NCBI GenBank assembly: GCA_900556015.1
Contig: USNH01000003.1
Location: forward strand, 1-17,340
Direction: 5' to 3'
DNA from: an uncultured Eubacteriales bacterium
GTDB lineage: Bacteria; Bacillota_A; Clostridia; Oscillospirales; Oscillospiraceae
Length of the DNA stretch: 17,340 bases
In this document: in pieces, positions 7,372-15,158 of the stretch
How the letters are laid out: each line of letters begins with the position of its first letter
Numbering within the stretch: position 1 is the first letter of the stretch
The notes under the pieces: model-generated
Seen by the model: the letters and a program-made list of their open reading frames with translations, nothing else
Database searches by the model: none
Told to the model about the DNA's origin: nothing
Program-made: the position numbers and the translations under genes

Positions 7372-9274
7372 ATCCGTTCTCCTGTTCCTCCGCCTGCAAG
7401 CTCAGTTCCTCCCAGCGGGTCATTTCCCGCTCCAGCTCCGCCTCCACCGCCTGATGCCGGCGGTACAGCTCGTTCAGCTTCTCCGCGTCACAGGCGGCCT
7501 GCTCCATCTCGCCGTCCAGCCGTGTCAGCTCCGCTTCCAGCCTGGCGATGGCCGTCTCACAGATGGTCAGCTGCTTCCTCGCCGCCTGCTGGGCGCGGTT
7601 GCCCCGGCTGCCGCTCCTTTTCACGGGTGCGGACACCAGCGCGGCGGCTGCCGCCGCGGCGCGCTCCTCGTCCTTTGCCTGACGGTACTGGGCAAAGCCC
7701 ATGGGGTAATCGCTGATCGCGCCGTTTTCCAGCTCCCACACCCGTGTGGCGAAGCGGTTGATGAAATAGCGGTCGTGGCTGACGAACAGCAGCGTGCCGT
7801 CAAAGGCCTCCACCGCCTCCTCCAGCCATTCCCGGGAGGCGATGTCCAGATGGTTCGTCGGCTCGTCCAAAATCAGCAGGTTGATGCTCTCGTCCATGAG
7901 CATACACAGCCGCAGGCGGCTCAGCTCACCGCCGGACAGCACCGACACCTGCTTGAACACGTCCTCGCCGGTGAATTGATAGGCCGCCAGCCGGTTTCGT
8001 GCCGACTGGGGCGTGATGTCCAGCTCATAGAGCATGGTGTCCAGTATGCTGCGCTCCGGGTGGTCGAAGTGGATGACCTGGGGCAGATAGGCCGCCTTGA
8101 CGGACGGGCCGAGACGGACGCTGCCGCCATCGGGCCGCTCCAGCCCCATGAGGATGTTCAGCAGCGTGGTCTTGCCCGTGCCGTTCTCGCCCAGCAGGGC
8201 GATGCGTTCGCCGCCCTCGCAGCGCAGGTACACGTCGCCAAACAGCCGCTTCTCGCCGAAGCTCTTGGCAAGCCCCTTGATCTGCAAGACCTCGTCGCCC
8301 TTGAACTCCCGGCTCTGGAAGCGCGCCTCCAGCTTGCGGGCCTTGGTGGGCTTTTGGGTGGTACGCATCCGCTCGATGCGCTTTTCCATGGAAAACGCCC
8401 GCTTGTGCAGCGCGTCGTTGCCCATAAACGCCCACAGGTGCATCTGCTCGGCGGCCTTCTCCAACTGCTGGATCTTGGCCTGCTCCTTCAGATACTGCTT
8501 CATCCGCTCCTGATAGCGGCGCTCCTTTTCAATGGCGTAAAAGCTGTAATTCCCGCTGTAAAACTCAGCCTTGCCGCTTTGTATCTCGATGATGCGGGTG
8601 ACAGTGCGGTCCAGAAAGTAGCGGTCGTGGCTGATGGTGACCACCGTGCCCCGGAATTTGCGGAGATACTCCTCCAGCCACTCCGTGGCCTGTAGGTCCA
8701 AATGGTTCGTCGGCTCGTCCAGCAGCAGGATGTCCGTGTCTTCCAAAATCAGTCGCCCCAGGTTCACCCGTGTCTTTTCGCCGCCGGACAGGCAGTCGAA
8801 CTCCCGCTGCCGCATATCCTGCGGGATACTCAGGCCATTGGCCACCTTGTTCACCGCCGTGTCCGTGTCCCAGCCGCCCAGTCCCTCAAACCGGGCGTTC
8901 AGCTCCCCGTAGCGCCGCAGGGTGGCCTCGTCCGATGCCCCCTGCTCCATAGCCAGCGCCAGCGCGTCCATCTCGTCCTTCATGCGGTACATCCGGGCAA
9001 AGGCGGAGCGCAGCACGTCCTCCACCGTGTACCCCGCCGGGTACACCGGGATCTGGGAGATCAGGCCCACCCGGCGGCCTGCGCCCAGCTGCACCTCACC
9101 CTCGTCCGGCTCTAATTCCCCGGTGAGCATACGGAACAGCGTGGTCTTGCCCGCACCGTTTTTACCCAGCAGGCCCACCCGCTCGCCGCTGTCCACCTGG
9201 AACGTCAAGCCGTCCAGTATTCTCTTTTCCAAATCGAAGGACTTCACCAGCCCCGACACGCGAATATCGACCAT
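7364..9274 (-). CDS. ABC-F family ribosome-associated ATPase
   Basis: Two ABC ATPase domains lie in tandem with no membrane segment, the ABC-F architecture. Domain 1 has Walker A GKNGAGKT (37-44), signature LSGGEKTRV (162-170) and Walker B LLLDEPTNHLD (183-193). Domain 2 has Walker A GENGTGKT (362-369), LSGGE (446-450) and LILDEPTNHLD (467-477). The charged helical linker between them (about 245-315) corresponds to the interdomain arm that reaches the tRNA sites. A predicted coiled coil fills about 560-630. Characterised ABC-F proteins act on the ribosome, as housekeeping factors or antibiotic protection. The Uup/YdiF-like shape and the operon position favour a housekeeping role, but the subfamily is not assigned. 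The ATG directly follows the murF stop. Confidence 0.94.
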   Translation of the reverse strand: MVDIRVSGLVKSFDLEKRILDGLTFQVDSGERVGLLGKNGAGKTTLFRMLTGELEPDEGEVQLGAGRRVGLISQIPVYPAGYTVEDVLRSAFARMYRMKDEMDALALAMEQGASDEATLRRYGELNARFEGLGGWDTDTAVNKVANGLSIPQDMRQREFDCLSGGEKTRVNLGRLILEDTDILLLDEPTNHLDLQATEWLEEYLRKFRGTVVTISHDRYFLDRTVTRIIEIQSGKAEFYSGNYSFYAIEKERRYQERMKQYLKEQAKIQQLEKAAEQMHLWAFMGNDALHKRAFSMEKRIERMRTTQKPTKARKLEARFQSREFKGDEVLQIKGLAKSFGEKRLFGDVYLRCEGGERIALLGENGTGKTTLLNILMGLERPDGGSVRLGPSVKAAYLPQVIHFDHPERSILDTMLYELDITPQSARNRLAAYQFTGEDVFKQVSVLSGGELSRLRLCMLMDESINLLILDEPTNHLDIASREWLEEAVEAFDGTLLFVSHDRYFINRFATRVWELENGAISDYPMGFAQYRQAKDEERAAAAAAALVSAPVKRSGSRGNRAQQAARKQLTICETAIARLEAELTRLDGEMEQAACDAEKLNELYRRHQAVEAELEREMTRWEELSLQAEEQENGYE

Positions 9275-10627
9275 TTACAGCTTCTCTAATTCCTTTACGA
9301 TGTTCTCAAAATGCATGGCGTGGGATGCCTTCACCAGCACCGCGGTGTCCGGCGTGAAGCACTCACGCAGGGCGGGCAGCGCGGAGGGCACGTCGGGAAA
9401 CCACAGGGCCGACGGGTCGGCCTTTTGCAGCGCCCGCATCTTCTCCCCGATGGCGATCACCCCATCCAGTCCCAGCTCCCGGGCCAGCGTGCCCACGTCG
9501 CGGTGGGCCTGCTCCGTCAGTTCGCCCAACTCGCCCATGTCGCCCACCACGGCCAGCTTGCGGCGGTGGCGGCTCTTGGCCAGCATACGCAGTGCCTCGG
9601 CCATGGCCTGGGGGTTGGCGTTGTAGCAGTCGTCGATGATGAGCCGCCCGCCGTCCATGCGGATCAGGTGCATCCGGCTGCCCACCGGCGCGTAGTCCGC
9701 CGCTCCGGCGGCGATCTCCTCCGCCGTCAGGCCCAGATACTCGCCGATGGCGGCGGCCATGGCCAGCGGATAGATCATATATCCGCCGGGCGCGGAGGTC
9801 TCCAGCCGATAGGACGCTTTTGCCGTGGTCACGGTACAGGCCACGCCCTCCAGCCCCCGGTCGTCCACCTCCGTCACCCGCACGTCACAGCCCTCGCCTG
9901 TGCCGCATCGTAGGATACGCTGGGGCAGCGTGACGGTGTTCAGCAGCGAGTCGTCGCCGTTGAGCACGGCGATGCCGTCCGGGGCAAGGTTTTCGAATAT
10001 CTCGCACTTGGCCCGCAGGATGCCCTGCCGGGTGTTGCCCAAATTCTCGATGTGCGCGTCGCCCACGTTGGTGATGACGGCGATGTTGGGCCGCACCATC
10101 TCGCCCAAATACCGTATCTCGCCGAAATGGTTCATGCCCGTCTCGATGACCGCCGCCTGATGCTCCGGCCCAAGGCCCAGCAGTGTCAGGGGCGTGCCGA
10201 TGTCGTTGTTGAAGTTGGCCTGGGTCTTGAGGGTGCAAAAGCGCCGCCCCAGCACACAGGCGATCATCTCCTTGGTGGTGGTCTTTCCGGCAGAGCCGGT
10301 GACCTGCACCACCGGCAGGTCAAATTTTCCGCGATACCAGCTTGCCAGCGCCTTCAGCGCCAGCCGGGTGTCCTCCACTTGAATATAGAATTTTCCCGGC
10401 AGCAGCGCCTCCGGCGTCTGCGCCGTCAGGCAGCCCGCCGCGCCGGACTCCAGCGCCTTTCCGATATAGGCGTGTCCGTCGAACCGCTCTCCCACCAGCG
10501 GCACGAACAGCGCCCCCGCCGGAACGCTGCGGCTGTCGGTGGACACCTGGGTGACGGCAGCATCGCTGCCTTGCAGCAGCACGCCGTTCACAGCAGCGCA
10601 TATCTCCCGTACCGTGCAGGGCGTCAT
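9275..10627 (-). CDS. murF: UDP-N-acetylmuramoyl-tripeptide--D-alanyl-D-alanine ligase
   Basis: MurF adds D-Ala-D-Ala to the UDP-MurNAc-tripeptide, the last cytosolic step of peptidoglycan precursor synthesis. The 450 residues match the family length. Motifs in order are the ATP loop VTGSAGKTTTKE (109-120), NFNNDIGTPLTLLGL (138-152), ETGMNHFGEI (162-171), ITNVGDAHIENLG (185-197) and IDDCYNANPQAM (331-342). The frame is open to 10768, but the ATG at 10627 overlaps the ddl stop as ATGA and gives a normal N-terminus. It follows ddl, whose product it uses as substrate, and abuts the ABC-F gene. The C-terminal motif reads KASHAMHFE where many MurF proteins have a KGSRGM-like sequence, probably a lineage variant. 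Confidence 0.96.
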   Translation of the reverse strand: MTPCTVREICAAVNGVLLQGSDAAVTQVSTDSRSVPAGALFVPLVGERFDGHAYIGKALESGAAGCLTAQTPEALLPGKFYIQVEDTRLALKALASWYRGKFDLPVVQVTGSAGKTTTKEMIACVLGRRFCTLKTQANFNNDIGTPLTLLGLGPEHQAAVIETGMNHFGEIRYLGEMVRPNIAVITNVGDAHIENLGNTRQGILRAKCEIFENLAPDGIAVLNGDDSLLNTVTLPQRILRCGTGEGCDVRVTEVDDRGLEGVACTVTTAKASYRLETSAPGGYMIYPLAMAAAIGEYLGLTAEEIAAGAADYAPVGSRMHLIRMDGGRLIIDDCYNANPQAMAEALRMLAKSRHRRKLAVVGDMGELGELTEQAHRDVGTLARELGLDGVIAIGEKMRALQKADPSALWFPDVPSALPALRECFTPDTAVLVKASHAMHFENIVKELEKL

Positions 10628-11685
10628 GCGCGCTCCGCCTTTCTCGCCGCCAGGGACAGCTCCACGATCCTCTCGCACAGCTCCCCGTAGCTCAGCCCCA
10701 CCTGTGCCGCCTCCTGGGGCACAAGGCTGGTGGGGGTCATACCCGGCAGGGTGTTGATCTCCAAGCACCAGGCCAAGCCATTCTCATCCAAAATGAAGTC
10801 TGCACGGGAATAGACGGACAGGCCCAGCGCCCGGTGCAGCTTCAGGGCCATTTCGCCCACCTGCTTCCACTCGTCATCGGTGATAGGCGCGGGGCACAGC
10901 TCCACCGCGCCGTCCTTCTGATATTTGCTGACGTAGTCGAAATACGCCCCTTTGGGGATGATCTCCACGGCGGGCAGATACGTGTCGCCCAGCACGGCGA
11001 TCTGTATCTCCCGGCCCTTGATCTTCTTCTCCACCACCACGTGGTCGCCATAGCGCAGCAGATTCCGCAGCGCCTTTTCCAGCTCCTCCCTGGTGTCCGG
11101 CAGCTCCACGCCGATGGAGCTGCCGCCGTTGACGATCTTCACGGCACAGGGGACTTCCAGCTCCTCCACCAGCCGGGGGATGTCCGATTCGGTGTAATGC
11201 ACGTCACGCCAGGGCGCGGTACGCACGCCGGCGGTGTCCATCACCTGCTTCGTCACGGATTTGTCCATGGCCATGCCGCTGCCCAGATAGCCCGAGCCGG
11301 TGTACGGCACGCCCAGCAGGTCCAGCGTGGCCTGGATGCGGCCATCCTCGCCGCAAGCGCCGTGGAGCGCCAGGAACACGATGTCCGCCATGCGACACAC
11401 CGCCAGCACGTCCTTGCCCAGCATACTGGGGCTCTGGTCGATGCGGCTGCGCCGCACCGCCTCCAGATCCGGCTCTACGCTCTCCACCCGGCTGCTGCCG
11501 CACAGGCCGTCCGGCGCGTCAAAAATGTCCTCCAGCCGCCCGTGGTACTGCTCCAGCCCCAAAAACATATCCACCAAAATAGCCTGATGTCCCCGCTCCC
11601 GCAGCGCTCTGCACACGCCTGTGCCGCTGGTCAGCGCCACCTGGCGCTCCGTGGACAGTCCTCCGGCCAATACGACGATCTTCAT
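10624..11685 (-). CDS. ddl: D-alanine--D-alanine ligase
   Basis: Ddl joins two D-Ala using ATP for the peptidoglycan stem peptide. The 353-residue ATP-grasp protein shows the N-terminal LAGGLSTERQVALTSG (6-21), HGACGEDG (108-115), GGSSIGV (187-193) and the metal-binding RADFILDE with CLEINTLPGMTPTSLVP (about 294-323). In the omega loop, Tyr255 of YFDYVSKY aligns with E. coli DdlB Tyr216, so the enzyme should make D-Ala-D-Ala rather than D-Ala-D-Lac. The ATG at 11685 has AGGGA seven bases upstream. It is the first gene of the eight-gene operon, 67 bases from the promoter -10 element. Confidence 0.97.
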   Translation of the reverse strand: MKIVVLAGGLSTERQVALTSGTGVCRALRERGHQAILVDMFLGLEQYHGRLEDIFDAPDGLCGSSRVESVEPDLEAVRRSRIDQSPSMLGKDVLAVCRMADIVFLALHGACGEDGRIQATLDLLGVPYTGSGYLGSGMAMDKSVTKQVMDTAGVRTAPWRDVHYTESDIPRLVEELEVPCAVKIVNGGSSIGVELPDTREELEKALRNLLRYGDHVVVEKKIKGREIQIAVLGDTYLPAVEIIPKGAYFDYVSKYQKDGAVELCPAPITDDEWKQVGEMALKLHRALGLSVYSRADFILDENGLAWCLEINTLPGMTPTSLVPQEAAQVGLSYGELCERIVELSLAARKAERA

Positions 11686-11751
11686 GCTTCGTCCCTCGCT
11701 TTCAGGCGCTCCGGGCGGAAAACAGCCCTAAGCGCCCATGTTTGATAGCTT

Positions 11752-11780
11752 ATTATAGCATAGGCGCGGCGGGAATACAA
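11752..11780 (-). promoter_or_regulatory. extended -10 promoter for the ddl-murF operon
   Basis: On the minus strand: -35 TTGTAT (11775-11780), a 17-base spacer and a perfect -10 TATAAT (11752-11757) preceded by TGC, an extended -10 element. It lies between the terminator of the rodA-like gene and the ddl start, oriented towards ddl. No other good promoter was seen within the operon. Confidence 0.75.
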
Positions 11781-11782
11781 CC

Positions 11783-11817
11783 AAAAAGCAAACGGCGCTT
11801 CTTCGGAAGCGCCGTTT
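11783..11817 (-). terminator. rho-independent terminator of the rodA-like gene, UUCG loop
   Basis: A perfect 12-bp stem (AAACGGCGCTTC at 11790-11801, GAAGCGCCGTTT at 11806-11817) closes an extra-stable TTCG tetraloop on the plus-strand sequence (CGAA as read in the minus-strand RNA). On the minus strand the stem is followed by GC and TTTTT (complement of 11783-11787). It starts two bases past the rodA-like stop codon. Confidence 0.88.
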
Positions 11818-11819
11818 CC

Positions 11820-12971
11820 CTATCGCAGCCAATCCGGCTCGGCCCGTCCATGCACGCCGGACACCAGCCCCATCAAGGCGAAGGTCATAACGACGGACGA
11901 CCCGCCGTAGCTGATGAACGGCAGCGTCAGACCGATGACCGGCATGACGAACAGACACATGCCCACGTTGACGATGACCTGAAAGATGATAACGCTGGCC
12001 ACGCCGATACACACATAGCCCTCCAGCCGCGTCTTGGCCCGCCGCGCCACATAGACGCACCGCGCCACGATGGCCGTCAGCAGTGCCAGCGTCAGCACGC
12101 AGCCCACCAGCCCCAGCTCCTCACCGATAACGGAGAAGATGAAGTCCGTATGGCGGTTGGGCAGGCTGGCGGCCATCTCACTCTGACTCTGCACGCCCCG
12201 CAGGTAGCCCTGTCCGAAGATCTTGCCGCCGCCCAGCGCCAGCAAGCTCCGCGTCTGCTGCCAGCCGGTGTCCAGCGGGTCGTAGCTGTGGTCGAACAGG
12301 ATGATGAAACGGTTCTTCATATAGGTGTTCATCAGGTTCAGATCCCACATGGCGTAGAACAGCAGCGCCGCCGCGCCGCCGCCGATAAAAAACCACCGCA
12401 GCGCCACCCCCGCCACAAAGCACATACTGGCGAAGATGAACAGGAACACCAGCGCACTGCCCATGTCGGCGGAGATCTTGTAATACGCCAGAAACAGCAC
12501 GCCGAAATGGAGCGCCAGCATGGCCATAGAGCCCACGGACTTCAGGTCGCGGTGCTCCTTCAGCCACGCCAGCTGCTTGGCCAGCACGATGATGAACGTG
12601 ACCTTGACGATCTCCGCCGGCTGCACCTTAACGGGCAGGAACGGAAACTCCAGCCACGCCCTGTTGCCCGTGCCGCCCTCGATGCCCAGGGGCGTGGCCA
12701 GCAGCAGTATAAAGCCGAAGCCCAGCAGGAATATCCATTTCCAGTATTTCACCAGCTCGTTCAGGTCGATCTGCGACACCAGCAGATACAGCACCACGCC
12801 GATGACCAGCGAGGCCGACTGCACCAGCACCAGCCGTTCGGTGTGCATATAGTGGGTGGCGCTGTGGATCATCACGATGCCGAACAGCGACGTGACGCCG
12901 CACAGTGCCAGCAGCACCAGATCAGCCTGACGGGCCACATCGGAAAACAGGTCGCGTATACGGCGCAGCAC
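11820..12971 (-). CDS. rodA: SEDS family peptidoglycan polymerase, RodA-like
   Basis: This is an integral membrane SEDS protein (FtsW/RodA/SpoVE family), a lipid II-using glycosyltransferase that works with a class B penicillin-binding protein. The 383 residues contain about ten hydrophobic segments. Family signatures are GNRAWLEF with PFLPVKVQPAEIVK, the SADMGSALV region, LPNRHTDFIFSVIGEELGLVG (its Asp likely the essential one) and the C-terminal LPFISYGGSS. The LPNRHTDFIF form favours RodA over FtsW, but assignment by eye is not firm. The frame is open to 13328 and would overlap tsaE on the other strand. The GTG at 12971 is chosen because GGGGGAGG lies seven bases upstream and a promoter precedes it at 13004-13032. 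Confidence 0.92.
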   Translation of the reverse strand: MLRRIRDLFSDVARQADLVLLALCGVTSLFGIVMIHSATHYMHTERLVLVQSASLVIGVVLYLLVSQIDLNELVKYWKWIFLLGFGFILLLATPLGIEGGTGNRAWLEFPFLPVKVQPAEIVKVTFIIVLAKQLAWLKEHRDLKSVGSMAMLALHFGVLFLAYYKISADMGSALVFLFIFASMCFVAGVALRWFFIGGGAAALLFYAMWDLNLMNTYMKNRFIILFDHSYDPLDTGWQQTRSLLALGGGKIFGQGYLRGVQSQSEMAASLPNRHTDFIFSVIGEELGLVGCVLTLALLTAIVARCVYVARRAKTRLEGYVCIGVASVIIFQVIVNVGMCLFVMPVIGLTLPFISYGGSSVVMTFALMGLVSGVHGRAEPDWLR

Positions 12972-13003
12972 GGCGTCACCTCCCCCTTCGTAAAATCTAT
13001 CTA

Positions 13004-13032
13004 AGTGTACCACATTAACTTTTCCGTGTAAA
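13004..13032 (-). promoter_or_regulatory. sigma-A type promoter for the rodA-like gene
   Basis: On the minus strand: -35 TTTACA (13027-13032, five of six), a 17-base spacer and -10 TACACT (13004-13009, four of six) preceded by TGG, which resembles an extended -10. It lies 32 bases from the GTG start and supports that start over the longer open frame. Confidence 0.65.
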
Positions 13033-13046
13033 CCGCCGTTTCGCTC

Positions 13047-13075
13047 TTTTCTTTTTTTCCGTTCCGTGCTATAAT
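13047..13075 (+). promoter_or_regulatory. extended -10 promoter for tsaE-tsaB-upp
   Basis: A perfect TATAAT (13070-13075) preceded by TGC forms an extended -10. The region 17 bases upstream (TTTTCT, 13047-13052) is a poor -35 inside a T-rich tract. It lies back to back with the minus-strand promoter of the rodA-like gene, 14 bases away. Confidence 0.6.
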
Positions 13076-13106
13076 AAGACGATTTAAGTGCGAGGAGGTG
13101 CAGCCG

Positions 13107-13532
13107 GTGGAGTATATGTCCCACAGCCCGGAGGAAACGGAGCATATCGGCGAGATGCTGGGCAAGCGGCTCTCCGGCGGCACGGTGCTGGCCCTGCGGG
13201 GCGGCCTTGGCATGGGCAAGACCGCCTTCACCCGCGGCCTTGCCCGCGGCTTGGGCTACACGGGCCGTGTCACCAGTCCCACCTTCACCATCGTCAACGA
13301 GTACGACGGGGCAACGCCCCTGTTCCACTTCGATTTGTACCGGCTGGACGGCGAGGACGACCTGTTCGACATCGGCTGGGACGACTATTTGGCCCGGGGC
13401 GGCGTGTGCGCCGTGGAGTGGTCAGAGCGCATCGACAGCGCCCTGCCGCCGGACACGCTCACCGTGTCCATCGCCCGGGGCGAGCACGACAACGACCGCA
13501 TCATCTCCGTGACGGGAGGGACTGTCCTGTGA
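13107..13532 (+). CDS. tsaE: tRNA t6A threonylcarbamoyltransferase complex ATPase TsaE
   Basis: TsaE is the P-loop ATPase that cycles the TsaB-TsaD complex during formation of t6A37 in tRNA. The 141-residue product has the P-loop RGGLGMGKT (31-39; usually GDLGAGKT, with Gly replacing the first Asp), the SPTFTIVNEY motif (57-66), HFDLYRL (74-80) and VEWSER (103-108). The GTG at 13107 is chosen: AGGAGG ends eight bases before it, whereas the in-frame GTG at 13098 lies inside the Shine-Dalgarno sequence. An ATG at 13116 is a less likely alternative. Its stop overlaps the tsaB start as GTGA. Confidence 0.95.
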   Translation: MEYMSHSPEETEHIGEMLGKRLSGGTVLALRGGLGMGKTAFTRGLARGLGYTGRVTSPTFTIVNEYDGATPLFHFDLYRLDGEDDLFDIGWDDYLARGGVCAVEWSERIDSALPPDTLTVSIARGEHDNDRIISVTGGTVL

Positions 13533-14239
13533 AAATACTGGCATTGGAGACCTCCGCCAAAAGCGTCTCCGCCGCCGTGGCGGAGAACGGCGTGATCCTG
13601 GCCGCCGCCTATCAGAATACGGGGCTTACCCACAGCCGCACCCTGATGCCGCTGGTGGACGGTATGCTCCGCGCCGCGTCCCTGACGCTGGACGACATGG
13701 GCCTGATCGCCGTGGCCCACGGGCCGGGCAGCTTCACCGGCCTGCGTATCGGCGTGTCGGCGGCCAAGGGGCTGGCCTGGGCCAAGTCGCTCCCCTGCTG
13801 CGGCGTGTCCACGCTGGAGGCCATGGCCCGCGGCGTGTCCGACTTCGATGGCCTGATCGTCTGCGCCATGGACGCACGGCGGCAGCAGGTCTACCACGCC
13901 CTGTTCCGCTGCGAGAACGGCCAGCTGACCCGCCTGTGCGATGACTGCGCCATCAGCCTGGAGGCGCTGTCCGACAGTCTGCGCGGCCTGTCCCAGCCCA
14001 AGCTGGTGGTGGGCGACGGCGCACAGCTGTGCTATGACCACCTCACCGCCGCCGGCATCCCCTGCCGGCTGGCCTCCCCCGCCCACCGCTTTCAGAGCGC
14101 CGCAGGCGTGGCGCTGGCAGCGGAGGAAATGGCCCGTGCGGGCCTTGCCTGCACCGCCCAAGATCTCCAGCCCGTCTACCTGCGGCTCAGTCAGGCGGAG
14201 CGGGAGCGGCTGGCCAAGGGCCTAAGCCTGGCTGAATAA
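13529..14239 (+). CDS. tsaB: tRNA t6A threonylcarbamoyltransferase complex scaffold TsaB
   Basis: TsaB pairs with the TsaD catalytic subunit in t6A synthesis. The 236-residue protein belongs to the ASKHA fold: [14 protein letters not shown] near the N-terminus, [16 protein letters not shown] and the strongly conserved [21 protein letters not shown] (starting near residue 67), followed by [13 protein letters not shown]. The GTG at 13529 is preceded by GGGAGGG and overlaps the tsaE stop by four bases; an upstream in-frame extension to 13088 would lie across tsaE and is rejected. In many Firmicutes rimI and tsaD follow tsaB, but upp follows here. Confidence 0.95.
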   Translation: MKILALETSAKSVSAAVAENGVILAAAYQNTGLTHSRTLMPLVDGMLRAASLTLDDMGLIAVAHGPGSFTGLRIGVSAAKGLAWAKSLPCCGVSTLEAMARGVSDFDGLIVCAMDARRQQVYHALFRCENGQLTRLCDDCAISLEALSDSLRGLSQPKLVVGDGAQLCYDHLTAAGIPCRLASPAHRFQSAAGVALAAEEMARAGLACTAQDLQPVYLRLSQAERERLAKGLSLAE

Positions 14240-14277
14240 CGTTTGTCCAAATGAATTTATATACGGAGGAAAGCACA

Positions 14278-14913
14278 ATGTTTAGTGAGAAAGTCCATAT
14301 CATGGATCACCCCCTGGTGGCCCACAAGCTGACCATCATGCGGGACAAGAACACCAGCGTCAAGGATTTTCGCGAGCTGGTATCCGAAATCGGTATGCTC
14401 ATCACCTACGAGGCCACCCGTGACCTGCCCCTGACCACCAAGCACATCGAAACGCCCATCTGCGGCATGGACGCTCCCACCCTGGCGGGCCGCAAGTTCG
14501 TGGTCGTGCCCATCCTCCGTGCGGGCCTGGGCCTGGTGGACGGCGTGCTGCGTATGGTTCCCTCCGCCCGCGTGGGCCACATCGGTATGTACCGTGACGA
14601 GGAGACTCTCGAGCCCCATCCCTACTTCTGCAAGATGCCCAAGGACGTGGCCGAGCGTGACGTGCTCATTGTCGATCCCATGCTGGCCACCGGCGGCAGC
14701 GCTGCCGAGGCCATCGCCGAGATGAAAAAGCGGGGCTGCAAGCACATCAAGCTCATGGTGCTGGTGGCCGCCCCCGAGGGCATCGAGCACATTCAGAAGC
14801 TCTACCCCGATGTGGACATCTACGCCGGCGCGCTGGACGACCACCTGAACGAGCACGGCTATATCGTTCCCGGCCTGGGCGATGCCGGCGACCGTATCTT
14901 CGGCACGAAGTAA
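14278..14913 (+). CDS. upp: uracil phosphoribosyltransferase
   Basis: Upp salvages uracil to UMP using PRPP. The 211-residue protein is standard length and shows [29 protein letters not shown], the PRPP-binding loop [14 protein letters not shown] and the C-terminal [18 protein letters not shown]. The ATG at 14278 follows GGAGG with an eight-base spacing. An in-frame ATG at 14251 would add nine residues unlike the family and lacks a good ribosome binding site. Only 38 bases separate it from tsaB, so it is probably part of the same transcript. No clear terminator was found downstream. Confidence 0.97.
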   Translation: MFSEKVHIMDHPLVAHKLTIMRDKNTSVKDFRELVSEIGMLITYEATRDLPLTTKHIETPICGMDAPTLAGRKFVVVPILRAGLGLVDGVLRMVPSARVGHIGMYRDEETLEPHPYFCKMPKDVAERDVLIVDPMLATGGSAAEAIAEMKKRGCKHIKLMVLVAAPEGIEHIQKLYPDVDIYAGALDDHLNEHGYIVPGLGDAGDRIFGTK

Positions 14914-15092
14914 CGCCCCCTGACCGTGCGGCCTCACCTCCCGCCGGGCGCGGCATACCTAAAGAACAAGCACATTCGCCTGTAAAAAGCGCCTATCATC
15001 CCGGCCCGTCCCGGCGTACAATAGGAGCATACATCACGGCGGCACGATAAGGCCGCTTATCCTTCACAATGCCGAGAAATGAGGTATCCGTT
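14914..15092. other. 179-base gap between upp and the gene-fragment block
   Basis: No gene is supported here. A TACAAT at 15017-15022 could serve as a -10 for the PspC-like start, but the -35 position is poor. A 5-bp stem (GCGGC/GCCGC, 15039-15056) is too weak to call a terminator. Confidence 0.4.
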
Positions 15093-15158
15093 ATGGAAAA
15101 GAGACTATACAAATCCAACACCAATAAGGTCATCGATGGCGTCTGCGGCGGCATCGGC
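15093..15158 (+). pseudogene. PspC-domain protein, N-terminal fragment only
   Basis: An ATG at 15093 preceded by GAGG with an eight-base spacing begins MEKRLYKSNTNKVIDGVCGG, a clear match to the start of PspC-domain proteins (phage-shock/stress membrane proteins of about 60 or more residues). After residue 22 (GGIG) the expected continuation with its hydrophobic segment is missing. The frame runs without interruption into an AddB-like sequence. The start region looks functional, so the join is either a rearrangement or an assembly error. Confidence 0.7.

Noticed and set aside
7364..9274. ABC-F gene as an antibiotic-resistance determinant
   Set aside because: It is embedded in a housekeeping operon and no resistance-type feature can be told from the sequence by eye, so a housekeeping role is the simpler call.
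10624..11685. Ddl as a vancomycin-resistance D-Ala-D-Lac ligase
   Set aside because: The omega-loop residue is Tyr255, equivalent to Tyr216 of E. coli DdlB, which points to D-Ala-D-Ala specificity. No vanH or vanX gene is nearby.
11742..13004. 420-codon plus-strand frame opposite the rodA-like gene
   Set aside because: Very rich in Gln and His, typical of an antisense shadow. The minus strand encodes a clear SEDS protein with promoter and terminator.
12972..13328. Long N-terminal extension of the rodA-like frame
   Set aside because: It would overlap tsaE on the other strand, has low-complexity composition, and contains the rodA promoter. A GTG with a strong ribosome binding site at 12971 fits the family start.
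15035..15060. Possible terminator before the PspC-like start
   Set aside because: The stem is only five base pairs and is followed by TTATCC rather than a T tract.
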